Shown: in pieces, positions 35,390 to 43,995 of the stretch
How the letters are laid out: every line of letters starts with the position of its first letter
Numbering within the stretch: position 1 is the first letter of the stretch
From: Clostridia bacterium
Lineage (GTDB): Bacteria > Acidobacteriota > Terriglobia > Terriglobales > Acidobacteriaceae
Length of the DNA: 64,000 nucleotides
Assembly (NCBI GenBank): GCA_035561135.1
Contig: DATMYA010000063.1
Span: 1 to 64,000 of the forward strand
Direction of reading: 5' to 3'
Notes under the pieces: generated by a model
What the model was told of the DNA's origin: nothing
Databases searched by the model: none
The model's input: the letters and a program-made list of their open reading frames with translations, nothing else
Translations under genes and position numbers: made by a program

Positions 35390-36808
35390 ATGACAACACA
35401 GATCAAGTTTGGCACATCTGGCTGGCGGGCCGTCATGGCCGAAGAGTTCACGTTCGCGAACGTGCGCCGCGCCGTCACAGGCATTGCGCGTTATGTCGCG
35501 TCAACGAAGCCGTACGACGGAACGCGACTGATCGTGGGTCGCGACCCACGCTTCCTGGGCGAGAAGTTCGTTGACGTGGCAGCCGAAATTTTGGAAGCAC
35601 ATGGAGTGCAGCCGCTGGTCATCACCGAGGCGGCGCCCACCCCGGCAATCTCTTACGAAGTGGTTCGGCAGAAGACAGATGGCGCGATTAACTTCACGGC
35701 GTCACACAATCCGCCGGAATATAACGGTATCAAGTTCTCCACGCCGGATGGCGCACCGGCGCTGCCGGAAGCGACGCAGAGAATCGAAGCGGAGATCGCT
35801 GGATTGGGCCAGGGGGTCGAGACGGACGCCAGTCCATCCAACGGGAAGCAGGCGAAGCGTGAGCCCATCGAAGTGAAGTCGCATTACGTGGCGCGTCTGA
35901 GGGAACTCGTGGACCTGGCGGCTATCAAGAAATCCGGGCTGCACGTTTGCTTCGATCCGATGTGGGGTGCTGCGCGCGGATACAGTGATGAAATCCTGCG
36001 CGGCGCAGGCGTGCAAGTCTCAACCGTTCACGATTCTCGGGACGTGCTGTTCGGCGGACATGCACCCGAGCCGGATGACCATCTGCTGACCGACCTTCGG
36101 GCAAAGATGCGCGAGACCGGCTCGCTTATCGGCATTGCTACGGATGGCGACGCCGACCGCTTTGGCATTGTAGATGCTGATGGAACGTTTTTGCAGCCGA
36201 ACTATGTAATCGCGCTGCTGTTCGATTACCTGGCTGAGAGCCGTGGTTGGAAGAACGGCGTGGCAAAGTCGGTGGCGACAACAAACCTGGTGAATGCATT
36301 GGCGGAGCACCACGGTGTGCCGTTGTACGAAACGCCGGTTGGCTTCAAGTACATTGGCGAGCTGATTAAGGAAGACAAAATTGCTATTGGGGGCGAGGAG
36401 AGCGCGGGGCTTTCCATCCGGCATCACGTTCCGGAAAAGGATGGCGTCATCGCCGGATTGCTTTGCTGCGAAATGGTTGCGAAGCGTGGCAAGTCGATGG
36501 GCGAGTTGCTGCGCGAACTGTTTGCCAAAGTTGGTTCCTTCTATCCATTGCGCGAGAACTTCCGCTTGACGCCAGAGGTGAAAGAGAAGTTCACTGTGAA
36601 GTTGGGTCAAGAGCCAAGAAACTTCGCGGGACAGAAGGTTTCGCAGGTGGTCCGCACGGACGGACTTAAACTGGTGCTCGACGATGGCTCATGGGTCTGC
36701 TACCGGTTGAGCGGAACGGAACCAGTGGTGCGCGTCTATACGGAAGCGCGCAGTGAAGGCGACTTGCAGAAGCTGAGTGCGGACGCCAAGCAGTGGGTGA
36801 TGGAATAG
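35390..36808 (+). CDS. Alpha-D-phosphohexomutase (phosphoglucomutase/phosphomannomutase)
   Basis: This enzyme interconverts hexose 1- and 6-phosphates. At 472 residues it has full length and all four domains: KFGTSGWRAVMAEEFT, the phosphoserine loop TASHNPPEYNG with S105, the metal loop IATDGDADRFG (about 250-260), the sugar-specificity loop GGEESAGLS, and the phosphate-binding RLSGTEPVVRVYTE near the C terminus. The EESAG form favours glucose phosphate over the GEMSAH-type mannose enzymes, but dual specificity is common. Its product supports UDP-sugar supply for the polysaccharide genes in the window. The following ftsB-like gene starts within or at its stop. Confidence 0.93.
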   Translation: MTTQIKFGTSGWRAVMAEEFTFANVRRAVTGIARYVASTKPYDGTRLIVGRDPRFLGEKFVDVAAEILEAHGVQPLVITEAAPTPAISYEVVRQKTDGAINFTASHNPPEYNGIKFSTPDGAPALPEATQRIEAEIAGLGQGVETDASPSNGKQAKREPIEVKSHYVARLRELVDLAAIKKSGLHVCFDPMWGAARGYSDEILRGAGVQVSTVHDSRDVLFGGHAPEPDDHLLTDLRAKMRETGSLIGIATDGDADRFGIVDADGTFLQPNYVIALLFDYLAESRGWKNGVAKSVATTNLVNALAEHHGVPLYETPVGFKYIGELIKEDKIAIGGEESAGLSIRHHVPEKDGVIAGLLCCEMVAKRGKSMGELLRELFAKVGSFYPLRENFRLTPEVKEKFTVKLGQEPRNFAGQKVSQVVRTDGLKLVLDDGSWVCYRLSGTEPVVRVYTEARSEGDLQKLSADAKQWVME

Positions 36809-36825
36809 TGAATTCAGGGCTGAAG

Positions 36826-37179
36826 ATGCAGAAGCTGCAAGACTTGTTGAAGGCAGTGCACGGCTGGCGTCGCCGACTTGCGACGATGGCGGTGTTGCTG
36901 CTGGCTGGAATGCTGGGATTCCACGTACTGTTCGGCGCGAACGGCTGGGTAGTCTTCCGCCAAAAGGTGCGGGAACACGAGAGTTTGCAGAAGGAAGTGC
37001 GCCAGGTGCAGTTGGAAAATGAGCGCCTGGAGACGCAGATCAAGAACCTGAAAACCGATCCGAATACGATCGAGAAGGAAGCGCGCGAACAGTTGAAATA
37101 CGCGCGGCCCGGCGAGGTTGTGTACGTCATGCCGGAGCGCAAAGAGAAGCCAGTAACCGCAACGGCGGAGAAGCACTAA
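36826..37179 (+). CDS. ftsB: FtsB/DivIC family cell-division protein
   Basis: This small bitopic septum protein has 117 residues. A short cytoplasmic N terminus precedes one membrane helix (MAVLLLAGMLGFHVLFG, about 23-39) and a periplasmic coiled coil (REHESLQKEVRQVQLENERL). It ends in the family signature EKEAREQLKYARPGEVVYV. The product would form the FtsQLB-type divisome complex. Start is uncertain: an ATG at 36826 (preceded by GGG about 9 bases upstream), a GTG at 36808 overlapping the previous stop, and a GTG at 36793 are all in frame. A terminator follows at once. Confidence 0.87.
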   Translation: MQKLQDLLKAVHGWRRRLATMAVLLLAGMLGFHVLFGANGWVVFRQKVREHESLQKEVRQVQLENERLETQIKNLKTDPNTIEKEAREQLKYARPGEVVYVMPERKEKPVTATAEKH

Positions 37180-37203
37180 GGACTGTTGTGATTCGCACGT
37201 AAG

Positions 37204-37224
37204 GGCGCCGCATAGGCGCCTTTT
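37204..37224 (+). terminator. Rho-independent terminator after ftsB
   Basis: The 6-bp stem GGCGCC/GGCGCC has a 5-base loop and is followed by TTTTCC, 24 bases after the stop. Confidence 0.75.
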
Positions 37225-37244
37225 CCTATTTGACTCGCGAATGC

Positions 37245-38459
37245 TCAGTCCGCTGCTATTGGTTCCGGGGCGGCGATCAAGGTGTTAACGGGGGTCGCGT
37301 GCGCGGTGCTCTTGGGTTTCGGGGCAAAGAAGCGATGCTTCAGCGCCAGGATCGGGCGTTCAAAACCGTACCAGAGCAGCGTTGCAGCTGAGATAGAGAG
37401 CACGAGGCGAACGACGACGATGGCCAGATTCCCCAACGCGCCGTACTGTTCCATGCGCGCGTCGAAAGCGCCGATCACTACGAAGACCAGAATGTGCGTC
37501 ATATAAAGTCCGTAGCTGATGGTGCCGAGAAACTTGAGCGGACGCAGCTTCAAGAAGCTGCCGTAGGCATTTGGCGATCGATTCGCGGCAATGGCCGTCA
37601 GCAGCATCCCTCCAAAACCTATCGCAAGGAACGAGTCCGTGAGCGCCCATCCGTGGAAGAGCATGATGATGGCGCCGATCACGCCCAACGCAAGCGCAAC
37701 GCGGGCAATGGTGCGCCAAGTCGATTCGGACAGGCGCGCAGAGCGCAACCCGAGTGCGATAAGCGATCCCACGGCGAGGCCGTCCAGGTGGATGAGCGTG
37801 TGGGTTGGCGTGAGATGTGCTCCGGCGAACATGCGTATCACTGGCGAGCCGATGATTACGACGGCCAGAACTGGTATTAGAAACGCCGCGCGGAAGAAGC
37901 GTGCGATGGGTGCCCACAGGATATAGAACTGTTCTTCAATGGCGAGCGACCAGGTGGGACCGACGGTGCCGGGTATCGCGATGAAGAAGAGATTCTGGAT
38001 GAACAGCAAGTAGTAGGCCCAGGGCGCGCCCTTCACTTCGTGCCAGGCCCACCAGAAGCTTCCGAAAACCAAGGGGACAACGACGTAGTTGAGCAGCAGA
38101 AGCAGAAGGTACACGGGCCAGATGCGAAGTCCGCGGCGAGCGTAAAAATTGCGGAAGAAGTTCGGCTGCTGGCGCGAGTCGGCGATGATCCCGGTGATGA
38201 GGAATCCAGAGAGAACGAAGAAAAGGTTGACGCCGACCCAGCCCCACTGCGTGATCGAATCGAGATGCAGAAATCGAAGCTTGTCGTGGCAGTGATAGAT
38301 GACAACGGCGGCGATGGCAAGCCCACGCAGGCCATCCAGTTCAGGAATATAGGACGGGAGCAGAGATTTGGAAGCCGCTGATGGCAGCGGAACAGCAACA
38401 GCGTCGCCCGCGCCTGTGAGGTCTCTGCGCGGGCGAATGGGGGTGTGAACCTGCTGCAC
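37245..38459 (-). CDS. Acyltransferase 3 family membrane protein (OafA-like)
   Basis: This polytopic membrane O-acyltransferase of 404 residues probably adds acetyl or another acyl group to a surface glycan or lipid. The signature ELDGLRGLAIAAVVIYHC with the catalytic-type His is near residue 50, followed by NLFFVLSGFLIT and, later, GPTWSLAIEEQFYI. About ten hydrophobic segments cover residues 45-380. There is no SGNH domain, so it is the short form. It starts with a GTG that shares one base with the thiG stop (TAGTG), so it may be expressed by read-through or re-initiation from thiG. The pairing with a thiamine gene has no obvious functional logic. Confidence 0.87.
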   Translation of the reverse strand: MQQVHTPIRPRRDLTGAGDAVAVPLPSAASKSLLPSYIPELDGLRGLAIAAVVIYHCHDKLRFLHLDSITQWGWVGVNLFFVLSGFLITGIIADSRQQPNFFRNFYARRGLRIWPVYLLLLLLNYVVVPLVFGSFWWAWHEVKGAPWAYYLLFIQNLFFIAIPGTVGPTWSLAIEEQFYILWAPIARFFRAAFLIPVLAVVIIGSPVIRMFAGAHLTPTHTLIHLDGLAVGSLIALGLRSARLSESTWRTIARVALALGVIGAIIMLFHGWALTDSFLAIGFGGMLLTAIAANRSPNAYGSFLKLRPLKFLGTISYGLYMTHILVFVVIGAFDARMEQYGALGNLAIVVVRLVLSISAATLLWYGFERPILALKHRFFAPKPKSTAHATPVNTLIAAPEPIAAD

Positions 38460-39229
38460 TAGCGCGACACTCCCTCAACAGGAGAGCTGGCCGTGGCGTA
38501 AAGTTTTTTAGGCATGCGGCCGGCCGAGTAGCCCAAGCGTCCGGCAATGACAGCGTGCTTCATGGCGTCGGCCATGGTGACGGGATCCTTGGCACCGGCG
38601 ATGCCGGTGTTCATGAGGACGGCGTCATAGCCGAGTTCCATTGCGAGCGTTGCGTCCGACGGCGTGCCGACTCCGGCATCGACCACGAGAGGCACGGTGG
38701 TAATCAGTTCGCGCAGAATGCGCAGGTTGGCGACGTTTTGTATGCCGAGGCCGCTGCCGATTGGAGCTCCGAGCGGCATGATGACAGAAGCACCGGCGTC
38801 GAGCAGGCGAAGCGCAACGACCGGATCATCGCTGGTGTAAGGCAGTACAGTGAAGCCTTCCTTCACAAGAACCTTGGTGGCTTCGATCGTGGCCGAAACG
38901 TCGGGATAAAGCGTCTTCTGGTCGCCAATGACTTCGATTTTGACCCAATCGCTCAGTCCAACTTCGCGGCCCAGGCGCGCAGCGCGGATTGCTTCATCAG
39001 CCGTATAGCAGCCAGCAGTGTTAGGCAGCAGAAAGTACTTCTTGGGATCGATGAAGTCGAGCAGTGATTCCTTGCTGCGGTCCAGATTGACGCGGCGGAC
39101 GGCGACGGTGACCATCTCTGCGCCGCTGGCGGCGATGGCAGCGGCCGTTTCAGGCCCGTCCTTGTACTTGCCCGTTCCGACGATCAGGCGCGAGGAGAAT
39201 GCCTTACCTGCAATTACCAATGAGTCCAT
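38459..39229 (-). CDS. thiG: Thiazole synthase
   Basis: This TIM-barrel enzyme makes the thiazole phosphate of thiamine from deoxyxylulose 5-phosphate, ThiS thiocarboxylate and dehydroglycine. Its 256 residues show the start [10 protein letters not shown], the Schiff-base lysine K97 in [21 protein letters not shown]-type [18 protein letters not shown], and [12 protein letters not shown] with [13 protein letters not shown]. The sulfur carrier ThiS, ThiF and ThiH or ThiO are not adjacent. No TPP riboswitch-like sequence was seen upstream, only the AT-rich repeat. Confidence 0.95.
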   Translation of the reverse strand: MDSLVIAGKAFSSRLIVGTGKYKDGPETAAAIAASGAEMVTVAVRRVNLDRSKESLLDFIDPKKYFLLPNTAGCYTADEAIRAARLGREVGLSDWVKIEVIGDQKTLYPDVSATIEATKVLVKEGFTVLPYTSDDPVVALRLLDAGASVIMPLGAPIGSGLGIQNVANLRILRELITTVPLVVDAGVGTPSDATLAMELGYDAVLMNTGIAGAKDPVTMADAMKHAVIAGRLGYSAGRMPKKLYATASSPVEGVSR

Positions 39230-39237
39230 AAAAGATA

Positions 39238-39269
39238 TTGTAATCGGGTAATTTGTAATTGGGTAATTG
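39238..39269. repeat. Tandem TAATCGGGTAATT leader repeat upstream of thiG
   Basis: Two near-identical units, taatcgggtaattt and taattgggtaattg, lie 9 bases upstream of the thiG start. The first unit matches the copy upstream of rph. Confidence 0.55.
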
Positions 39270-39443
39270 TTGGGCGGAGCGCGTGTTCGGGTCGGAATTG
39301 CGCAAGGAGGCTACAGATGAAAGATGGAGCCGGCCTTCAGGCCTGCTCCACCCATTTCTACCTGCAAGTCTGAAGGTCCTGCTCTATCCGAATCTCTTAC
39401 TGCAATCCCTGAAGCCTGCTCCACCTGATCACGAAAGTTCCCG

Positions 39444-41039
39444 CTATTTCCCGCCTGCCTCCTTGGGCAATGCAACGGGTTTGAACAGCAAGTCCTGATA
39501 ATCGAAGCTGAAGTCGGCAATCTGCGACGTGGGGACCATCTTCATCTCGTCAATCTTGCCGTCCGGCTGCAGGTTGAAAGTGAGGAAGGCGTCAGGGATG
39601 GTAGCGTCACGGAACACGGCTTTGAAGGTGTTGAATTGCCAGTGTTCGAGGTCTGCGACCATGTCAGGCGTGTGCGTCATCCGCAGCACCAGGCGATCGT
39701 TCTCCAGTTTGAGAGTGGCCTTCCCATACCAGGGATCGTTGTAGTCCCCGGCATAGGAGGCAAGTGGGAACGAGGGGCGGGATTCCTTTACTCGCTCCTC
39801 GTTCTGCTTCTTTTCAGCTTCAGCGGCCTTGGCGAGGGTTTCCCTCCGCGAGGTCTGGAACGCGGAGATCCAGTTCGTTGCGGGCAGCTTCATGTAGTGA
39901 TCGAGAATGTGGTAGATGATCGACGCGTATGAGCCGCTCTCTTCCTGGTTGGTCAACACGATAATGCCAAGGTTTTCCTCCGGCACCAGATAGACGCTGG
40001 ACAACATTCCCGTGAGTGCGCCGCCGTGGGAGACGATTTTGCGTCCCTGGTAATCGCGGAGGCTCCAGCCCATGCCGTATCCGGAGAACTTGGCTTCAAG
40101 CGACTTGAGCGGACCCTGCTGTGGACGGCCCGGGCCGGTAGAAATCTGCATCGACCACATCTGGCGCTGTGCAGCTTCGCTGAAGAGGCGACGGTCGCCC
40201 TCAATCTTGCCGCGATTAAGCTGCACCAGAACCCACTTGGAGAGGTCGGTGACGTTGGACTTGATTCCAGCGGCGGCAGCCCAAGTGTCGTCCTTGGTGA
40301 GTGCAATGGGTGCGACCGGCTTGCCTGCGAGTCGCCACCCGCGTGAATGCGGCGTGGCAAAGTTATCGCCGGGTTTGAAGCTGGCAGAACTGATCACGGT
40401 TGAGTTCATGCCGAGCGGCTGGAAGATGCGTTCGCGCGTAAAGTCGTCCCACGACTTACCGCTGACGGCGGCAACGAGTTCGCCGGCGACGATGAACATA
40501 AGGTTGTTATAGGCGTAGCGACTGCGCAGGCTGGAGACTGGCTTGATGTGGGCCGCGGCGGCGACAACCTGTTCGCGGGTGAAATCCGTGTCAGGCCAGA
40601 ACATAAGATCGCCTGCGCCAAGGCCTAGTCCGCTGCGATGCGAGAGCAAATCGCGCACCATGAGTTCGCTCGTGACAAAGGCATCGTCCACGCGAAAGGC
40701 TGGCAGGTGCTTGATGACAGGATCGTCCCACGAAACCTTCTGCTCATCGACCAGAATCGCAACATCGGCGGCAGTGAAAGCCTTGCTATTCGAGGCGATT
40801 CCGAAGAGCGTGTTGGCATCAACCGGTTCAGGCAAGCCTAGCCTGCGAACGCCGTAGCCCTTTGCGAGCACGATCTTGCCATCTTTCACAATGGCGAGTG
40901 CGATGCCGGGGACTTCAAACTCCTTCATGGTGCGGGCGACCCAGGCGTCAATATCCGGAGGCGCGCTCTGGGCGAGAGTGCCGAGTGAGAAGAAGAGGAC
41001 GAGGATGAGGATGGCCACGTTACGCGGGTATCTACGCAT
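39444..41039 (-). CDS. Secreted serine hydrolase, beta-lactamase/PBP4* family
   Basis: The 531-residue product begins with a Sec signal (VAILILVLFFSLGTLAQ, residues 8-24). The class C beta-lactamase-like domain follows (about 28-395), with SxxK at S83-K86 (ASNSKAFT), the Tyr motif YAYNN and the HGG box (SHGGALTG). A C-terminal beta-rich domain of about 120 residues (YAGDYNDPWYGKATL) is of the DUF3471 type that accompanies many of these hydrolases. Members include esterases, D-aminopeptidases and penicillin-binding relatives, so beta-lactamase activity should not be assumed. It stands alone between repeat-rich intergenic regions. Confidence 0.88.
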   Translation of the reverse strand: MRRYPRNVAILILVLFFSLGTLAQSAPPDIDAWVARTMKEFEVPGIALAIVKDGKIVLAKGYGVRRLGLPEPVDANTLFGIASNSKAFTAADVAILVDEQKVSWDDPVIKHLPAFRVDDAFVTSELMVRDLLSHRSGLGLGAGDLMFWPDTDFTREQVVAAAAHIKPVSSLRSRYAYNNLMFIVAGELVAAVSGKSWDDFTRERIFQPLGMNSTVISSASFKPGDNFATPHSRGWRLAGKPVAPIALTKDDTWAAAAGIKSNVTDLSKWVLVQLNRGKIEGDRRLFSEAAQRQMWSMQISTGPGRPQQGPLKSLEAKFSGYGMGWSLRDYQGRKIVSHGGALTGMLSSVYLVPEENLGIIVLTNQEESGSYASIIYHILDHYMKLPATNWISAFQTSRRETLAKAAEAEKKQNEERVKESRPSFPLASYAGDYNDPWYGKATLKLENDRLVLRMTHTPDMVADLEHWQFNTFKAVFRDATIPDAFLTFNLQPDGKIDEMKMVPTSQIADFSFDYQDLLFKPVALPKEAGGK

Positions 41040-41169
41040 CAGTGCGAGTGCTCCTGTTCCTTGGAGTTGACGAGAAAACCCAAGGTTGATCGGGAAGGGT
41101 ATTTGTACATGAGGCGAACGGGAGGGACAAGGGGAGCGTGGGACAACTGCACCTCTGTCTTCCTGCGCA

Positions 41170-41285
41170 GTAAGGCAGTTGCCAGTTGCCCGTTGCCAGT
41201 AAGGGCTCCTTCGACTCGAGCCGCCCCTGGCTCAGGAAGACAGATTCTTGCTCAGTATCTTAGTAGCTCAGCGGCTCAGTAGCTT
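41170..41285. repeat. Repeat-rich intergenic tract, includes a reverse tcctgag/tcgaagga element
   Basis: The tract contains agttgcc repeated three times (41176-41199), a reverse-orientation dispersed element at 41205-41241 (ctccttcgactc ... ctcaggaagac) and a drifted ctcagta/gctcagcgg run (41251-41285). It lies between the divergent-looking ends of the CoA ligase and hydrolase genes and has no coding potential. Confidence 0.5.
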
Positions 41286-41293
41286 AGGTTCAG

Positions 41294-43093
41294 TTACGTT
41301 GTGATCGTGGCGGGTTCGGGTGCGGAAGAACTAGCGTCGGCGTACAAGCGCTCGATTTCTTTGCGGTAACGCTCTTCCACCATGCGTCGGCGAAGTTTGA
41401 GCGTGGGCGTCAGCGTACCGTTTGCGACCGACAGTTCCTCGGGGATCACGAGCACGCGTTTCAGCTTCTCGTATTGCGCGAGATTGCAGTTGATGTCGGC
41501 CACGATACCTTCATAAAGCGCCTGAATCTTCGGGAGGGAGATCAGTTCCTCGCGCGTGCTGAACTCCACTCCGTTGTGTCGCGCCCAATCTTCCAGATGA
41601 ACGAAGGAGGGAGCGAGAACCACCGAAGCGAAGCGCCGGCGGTCGCCGATGACCGCGGCTTCGCTGATGAGCACGTTCGCCTTCAGCGAGTTCTCGATGG
41701 GCTGCGGCGCTACAAACTTGCCGCCCGAAGTCTTGATCAGGTCTTTCTTGCGATCGGTGATGGAGAGGAAGCCTTCGGAATCGAGCATGCCGATATCGCC
41801 TGTCTTGAACCAGTCGCCGTCGAATGCGTTGCTGGTTTCTTCCGGCATGTTCCAGTAACCCTTAAAGATGGATGGGCCGCGCACCAGAATTTCACCATCG
41901 CCGGCGATACGGATTTCAAGATTGGGCAGCGGCTTGCCGACGGTTCCGAGCTTGTAGCCGGATGGATGGTTGATGGAAATGACCGGCGACGTTTCCGTCA
42001 GGCCATAGCCTTCGTTGATGCGGATGCCGATCTTGGCATACCACTCGCCGAGTTCGCGTCCCAGCGGCGCGCCTCCTGAGATAAAGACATGCACTCGTCC
42101 ACCCATGGCGGCACGGACTTTCCCATAGACAAGCTTGTCAGCCAGTTTCCACGCGAAGCTGGCGGGTCTGAGTCCGGCCAGAATCTCATCGCGATGTGCT
42201 TCGCCGACGCGGAGGGTCCAGTTGTAGAGCTTGCGCTTGAGTCCGTGTCCAACTTCCTTTTCAACCTGGTTATAGATTTTTTCGTAAACGCGCGGCACGG
42301 CGACGAACACCGTCGGGTGAATCTCGTTCAGCGTGCGCCCAAGATCGTCCATGAACGGGCAATACGCGATGGTGATGCTGTGGAAGAACATCGCATAGTC
42401 GAGATGGCGCGCCGTGATGTGCGAGAGCGGCAGGAAGCTGATGCCGACGTTTCCCGGTTCAAAGGCGAAAGCGTCGAGCGAGACTTCCAGGTTCGAGGCC
42501 AGATTGCCATGGGTAAGCATGGCGCCTTTCGGAACGCCCGTCGTGCCAGAGGTGTAGATGACGGTTGCGAGATCGTCGCGAGTGACGGTGTGAGCGAGCG
42601 CATCGAACTGGGCGTCGCGCGCGGAAGGACCAGCGGCCATCATGGGCGACATCAATTCGAGCCCGGGACGGAGGGGCAGATCGTCCATGGCAATGATGCG
42701 GTCAATGTGCGTCTGGGAGCGAATAGCTTCGAGCTTTTCGAGTTGTGCTTGGGTGGAAACGAAAGCGATGCGCGCTCCGGAGTGACGAAGGAGATATGCC
42801 GCCTGCTCGCCGGTCAGCGTGGAATAGATGGGAACGACGGCCGCGCCGATGAGCAGCGTGGCGAAATCTGCGATGGCCCACTCCGGGCGATTCTCGCTAA
42901 GGATGGCGATACGGTCGCCGCGTCCGACTCCCCACGACTGGAGCGCATGGGCGGCGCCAACCACGCTCTTGTAAAATTCTGACGATGAGATCGATCGCCA
43001 TGCGCCGTTTTCGCGCGTGACCATTACGCGCTCGCAGTCGCGCTCCACTACGGCGTAGAAGATGTCGTTCAGCGTGCGAGGCTTTTGTTTCAT
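41294..43093 (-). CDS. fadD: Long-chain fatty-acid-CoA ligase
   Basis: This AMP-forming acyl-CoA synthetase activates fatty acids for degradation or lipid remodelling. The 599 residues have the ATP/AMP motif VIYTSGTTGVPKGAMLTHGN (about 180-200), NEGYGLTETSPVISINHP (adenine-binding), FKTGDIG, and ITDRKKDLIKTSGGKFVAP before the C-terminal domain. The length and arrangement fit the FAA1/FadD15-type long-chain ligases. GGGGTGGA directly precedes the ATG. A TetR regulator lies 66 bases upstream on the same strand and probably controls this gene, as in other fatty-acid operons. Confidence 0.92.
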   Translation of the reverse strand: MKQKPRTLNDIFYAVVERDCERVMVTRENGAWRSISSSEFYKSVVGAAHALQSWGVGRGDRIAILSENRPEWAIADFATLLIGAAVVPIYSTLTGEQAAYLLRHSGARIAFVSTQAQLEKLEAIRSQTHIDRIIAMDDLPLRPGLELMSPMMAAGPSARDAQFDALAHTVTRDDLATVIYTSGTTGVPKGAMLTHGNLASNLEVSLDAFAFEPGNVGISFLPLSHITARHLDYAMFFHSITIAYCPFMDDLGRTLNEIHPTVFVAVPRVYEKIYNQVEKEVGHGLKRKLYNWTLRVGEAHRDEILAGLRPASFAWKLADKLVYGKVRAAMGGRVHVFISGGAPLGRELGEWYAKIGIRINEGYGLTETSPVISINHPSGYKLGTVGKPLPNLEIRIAGDGEILVRGPSIFKGYWNMPEETSNAFDGDWFKTGDIGMLDSEGFLSITDRKKDLIKTSGGKFVAPQPIENSLKANVLISEAAVIGDRRRFASVVLAPSFVHLEDWARHNGVEFSTREELISLPKIQALYEGIVADINCNLAQYEKLKRVLVIPEELSVANGTLTPTLKLRRRMVEERYRKEIERLYADASSSAPEPATITT

Positions 43094-43159
43094 TCCACCC
43101 CAGCATGGCAGCGAATTACTTGAGATAAGCCTGGTCGCCTGCCTGGCAACCTGGGCCAG

Positions 43160-43792
43160 CTACTTCTCTAAACCTACTAAGATGACGTTTGCTACCGATT
43201 CGGCAGCACCGGCCAGAGCATATTCGTGTTCGGCAAGCACCCAAGACGTAACCATTTCGTCCACCGCACCGAAGAAGCAGTTGGCCACGATCTTTTCATT
43301 GAGGTCGGCCCGGAATAGCCCTGTTTGCTGGCCGTCGCGGATGGCCGAGCGTACGAGGTCGAAGTACTCCACCATGTGCTGATGGGAGAAGGGCGCCAGG
43401 AATCGAGCGCTCTGGCGAAGCTCCATCTGGAAGACGACGGCAAGATTGCGGTTGGAACCGAGGGCGTTAAGGTGCAGGAAGGCGAGGCGTCGCAGCTTTT
43501 CGGACGGCGACGCGATCTTCGCCAACTCAGTGCGGGCGAAGCTGACGAAGGCATCAAACGCGGTGTTGATGGCCATCATCAGAATCTCTTCTTTATTTTT
43601 GAAGTAGAGATAGACGGTGCCATCGGCGACCCCCGCGCGGTCAGCTATGTCTGCTACGCGAGAGGAGTGGAAGCCCTTCTCCGCGAAAACGGCGACGGCA
43701 GCGTCAAGAATGCGCTGGTATTTTTCGGAGCTGCTCCGCAATTGCGGAGCAGCGGCCGTGACCTGATCTTCGCCGGAATCGTGTTTGGGCAT
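43160..43792 (-). CDS. TetR-family transcriptional regulator
   Basis: This 210-residue repressor has an N-terminal helix-turn-helix domain (residues about 25-70: YQRILDAAVAVFAEKGFHSS then VADIADRAGVADGTVYLYFKNKEE), preceded by a polar leader of about 20 residues. The C-terminal ligand and dimerisation region resembles the FadR/YcdC-type members that sense acyl-CoA. It is encoded directly upstream of a fatty-acid-CoA ligase on the same strand, which points to acyl-CoA-responsive autoregulation of the pair. I could not find a convincing palindromic operator upstream. Confidence 0.9.
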   Translation of the reverse strand: MPKHDSGEDQVTAAAPQLRSSSEKYQRILDAAVAVFAEKGFHSSRVADIADRAGVADGTVYLYFKNKEEILMMAINTAFDAFVSFARTELAKIASPSEKLRRLAFLHLNALGSNRNLAVVFQMELRQSARFLAPFSHQHMVEYFDLVRSAIRDGQQTGLFRADLNEKIVANCFFGAVDEMVTSWVLAEHEYALAGAAESVANVILVGLEK

Positions 43793-43995
43793 CGTTTGAA
43801 GTGTGCAGGAAGATTAAGTGCCGATGTAGACGTGCCTGCAAACGGGTCCCCACAACCCTTAACTTTACACAATGTACTTGGAATTGATGTGTTTAGCAAC
43901 GGTCTAACAAGAGACCAAGGGCCCAGCAATGCGCTGCTCACGATTCAGGTTGTTGCCAGCAGCGGAGTTCATTAAGCTTCGGCAGGGGGTGAGGG

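Noticed and set aside
39444-41039. Calling the serine hydrolase a beta-lactamase resistance gene
   Set aside because: The SxxK, YxN and HGG motifs are shared by esterases and peptidases, and the extra C-terminal domain is not found in true class C beta-lactamases.
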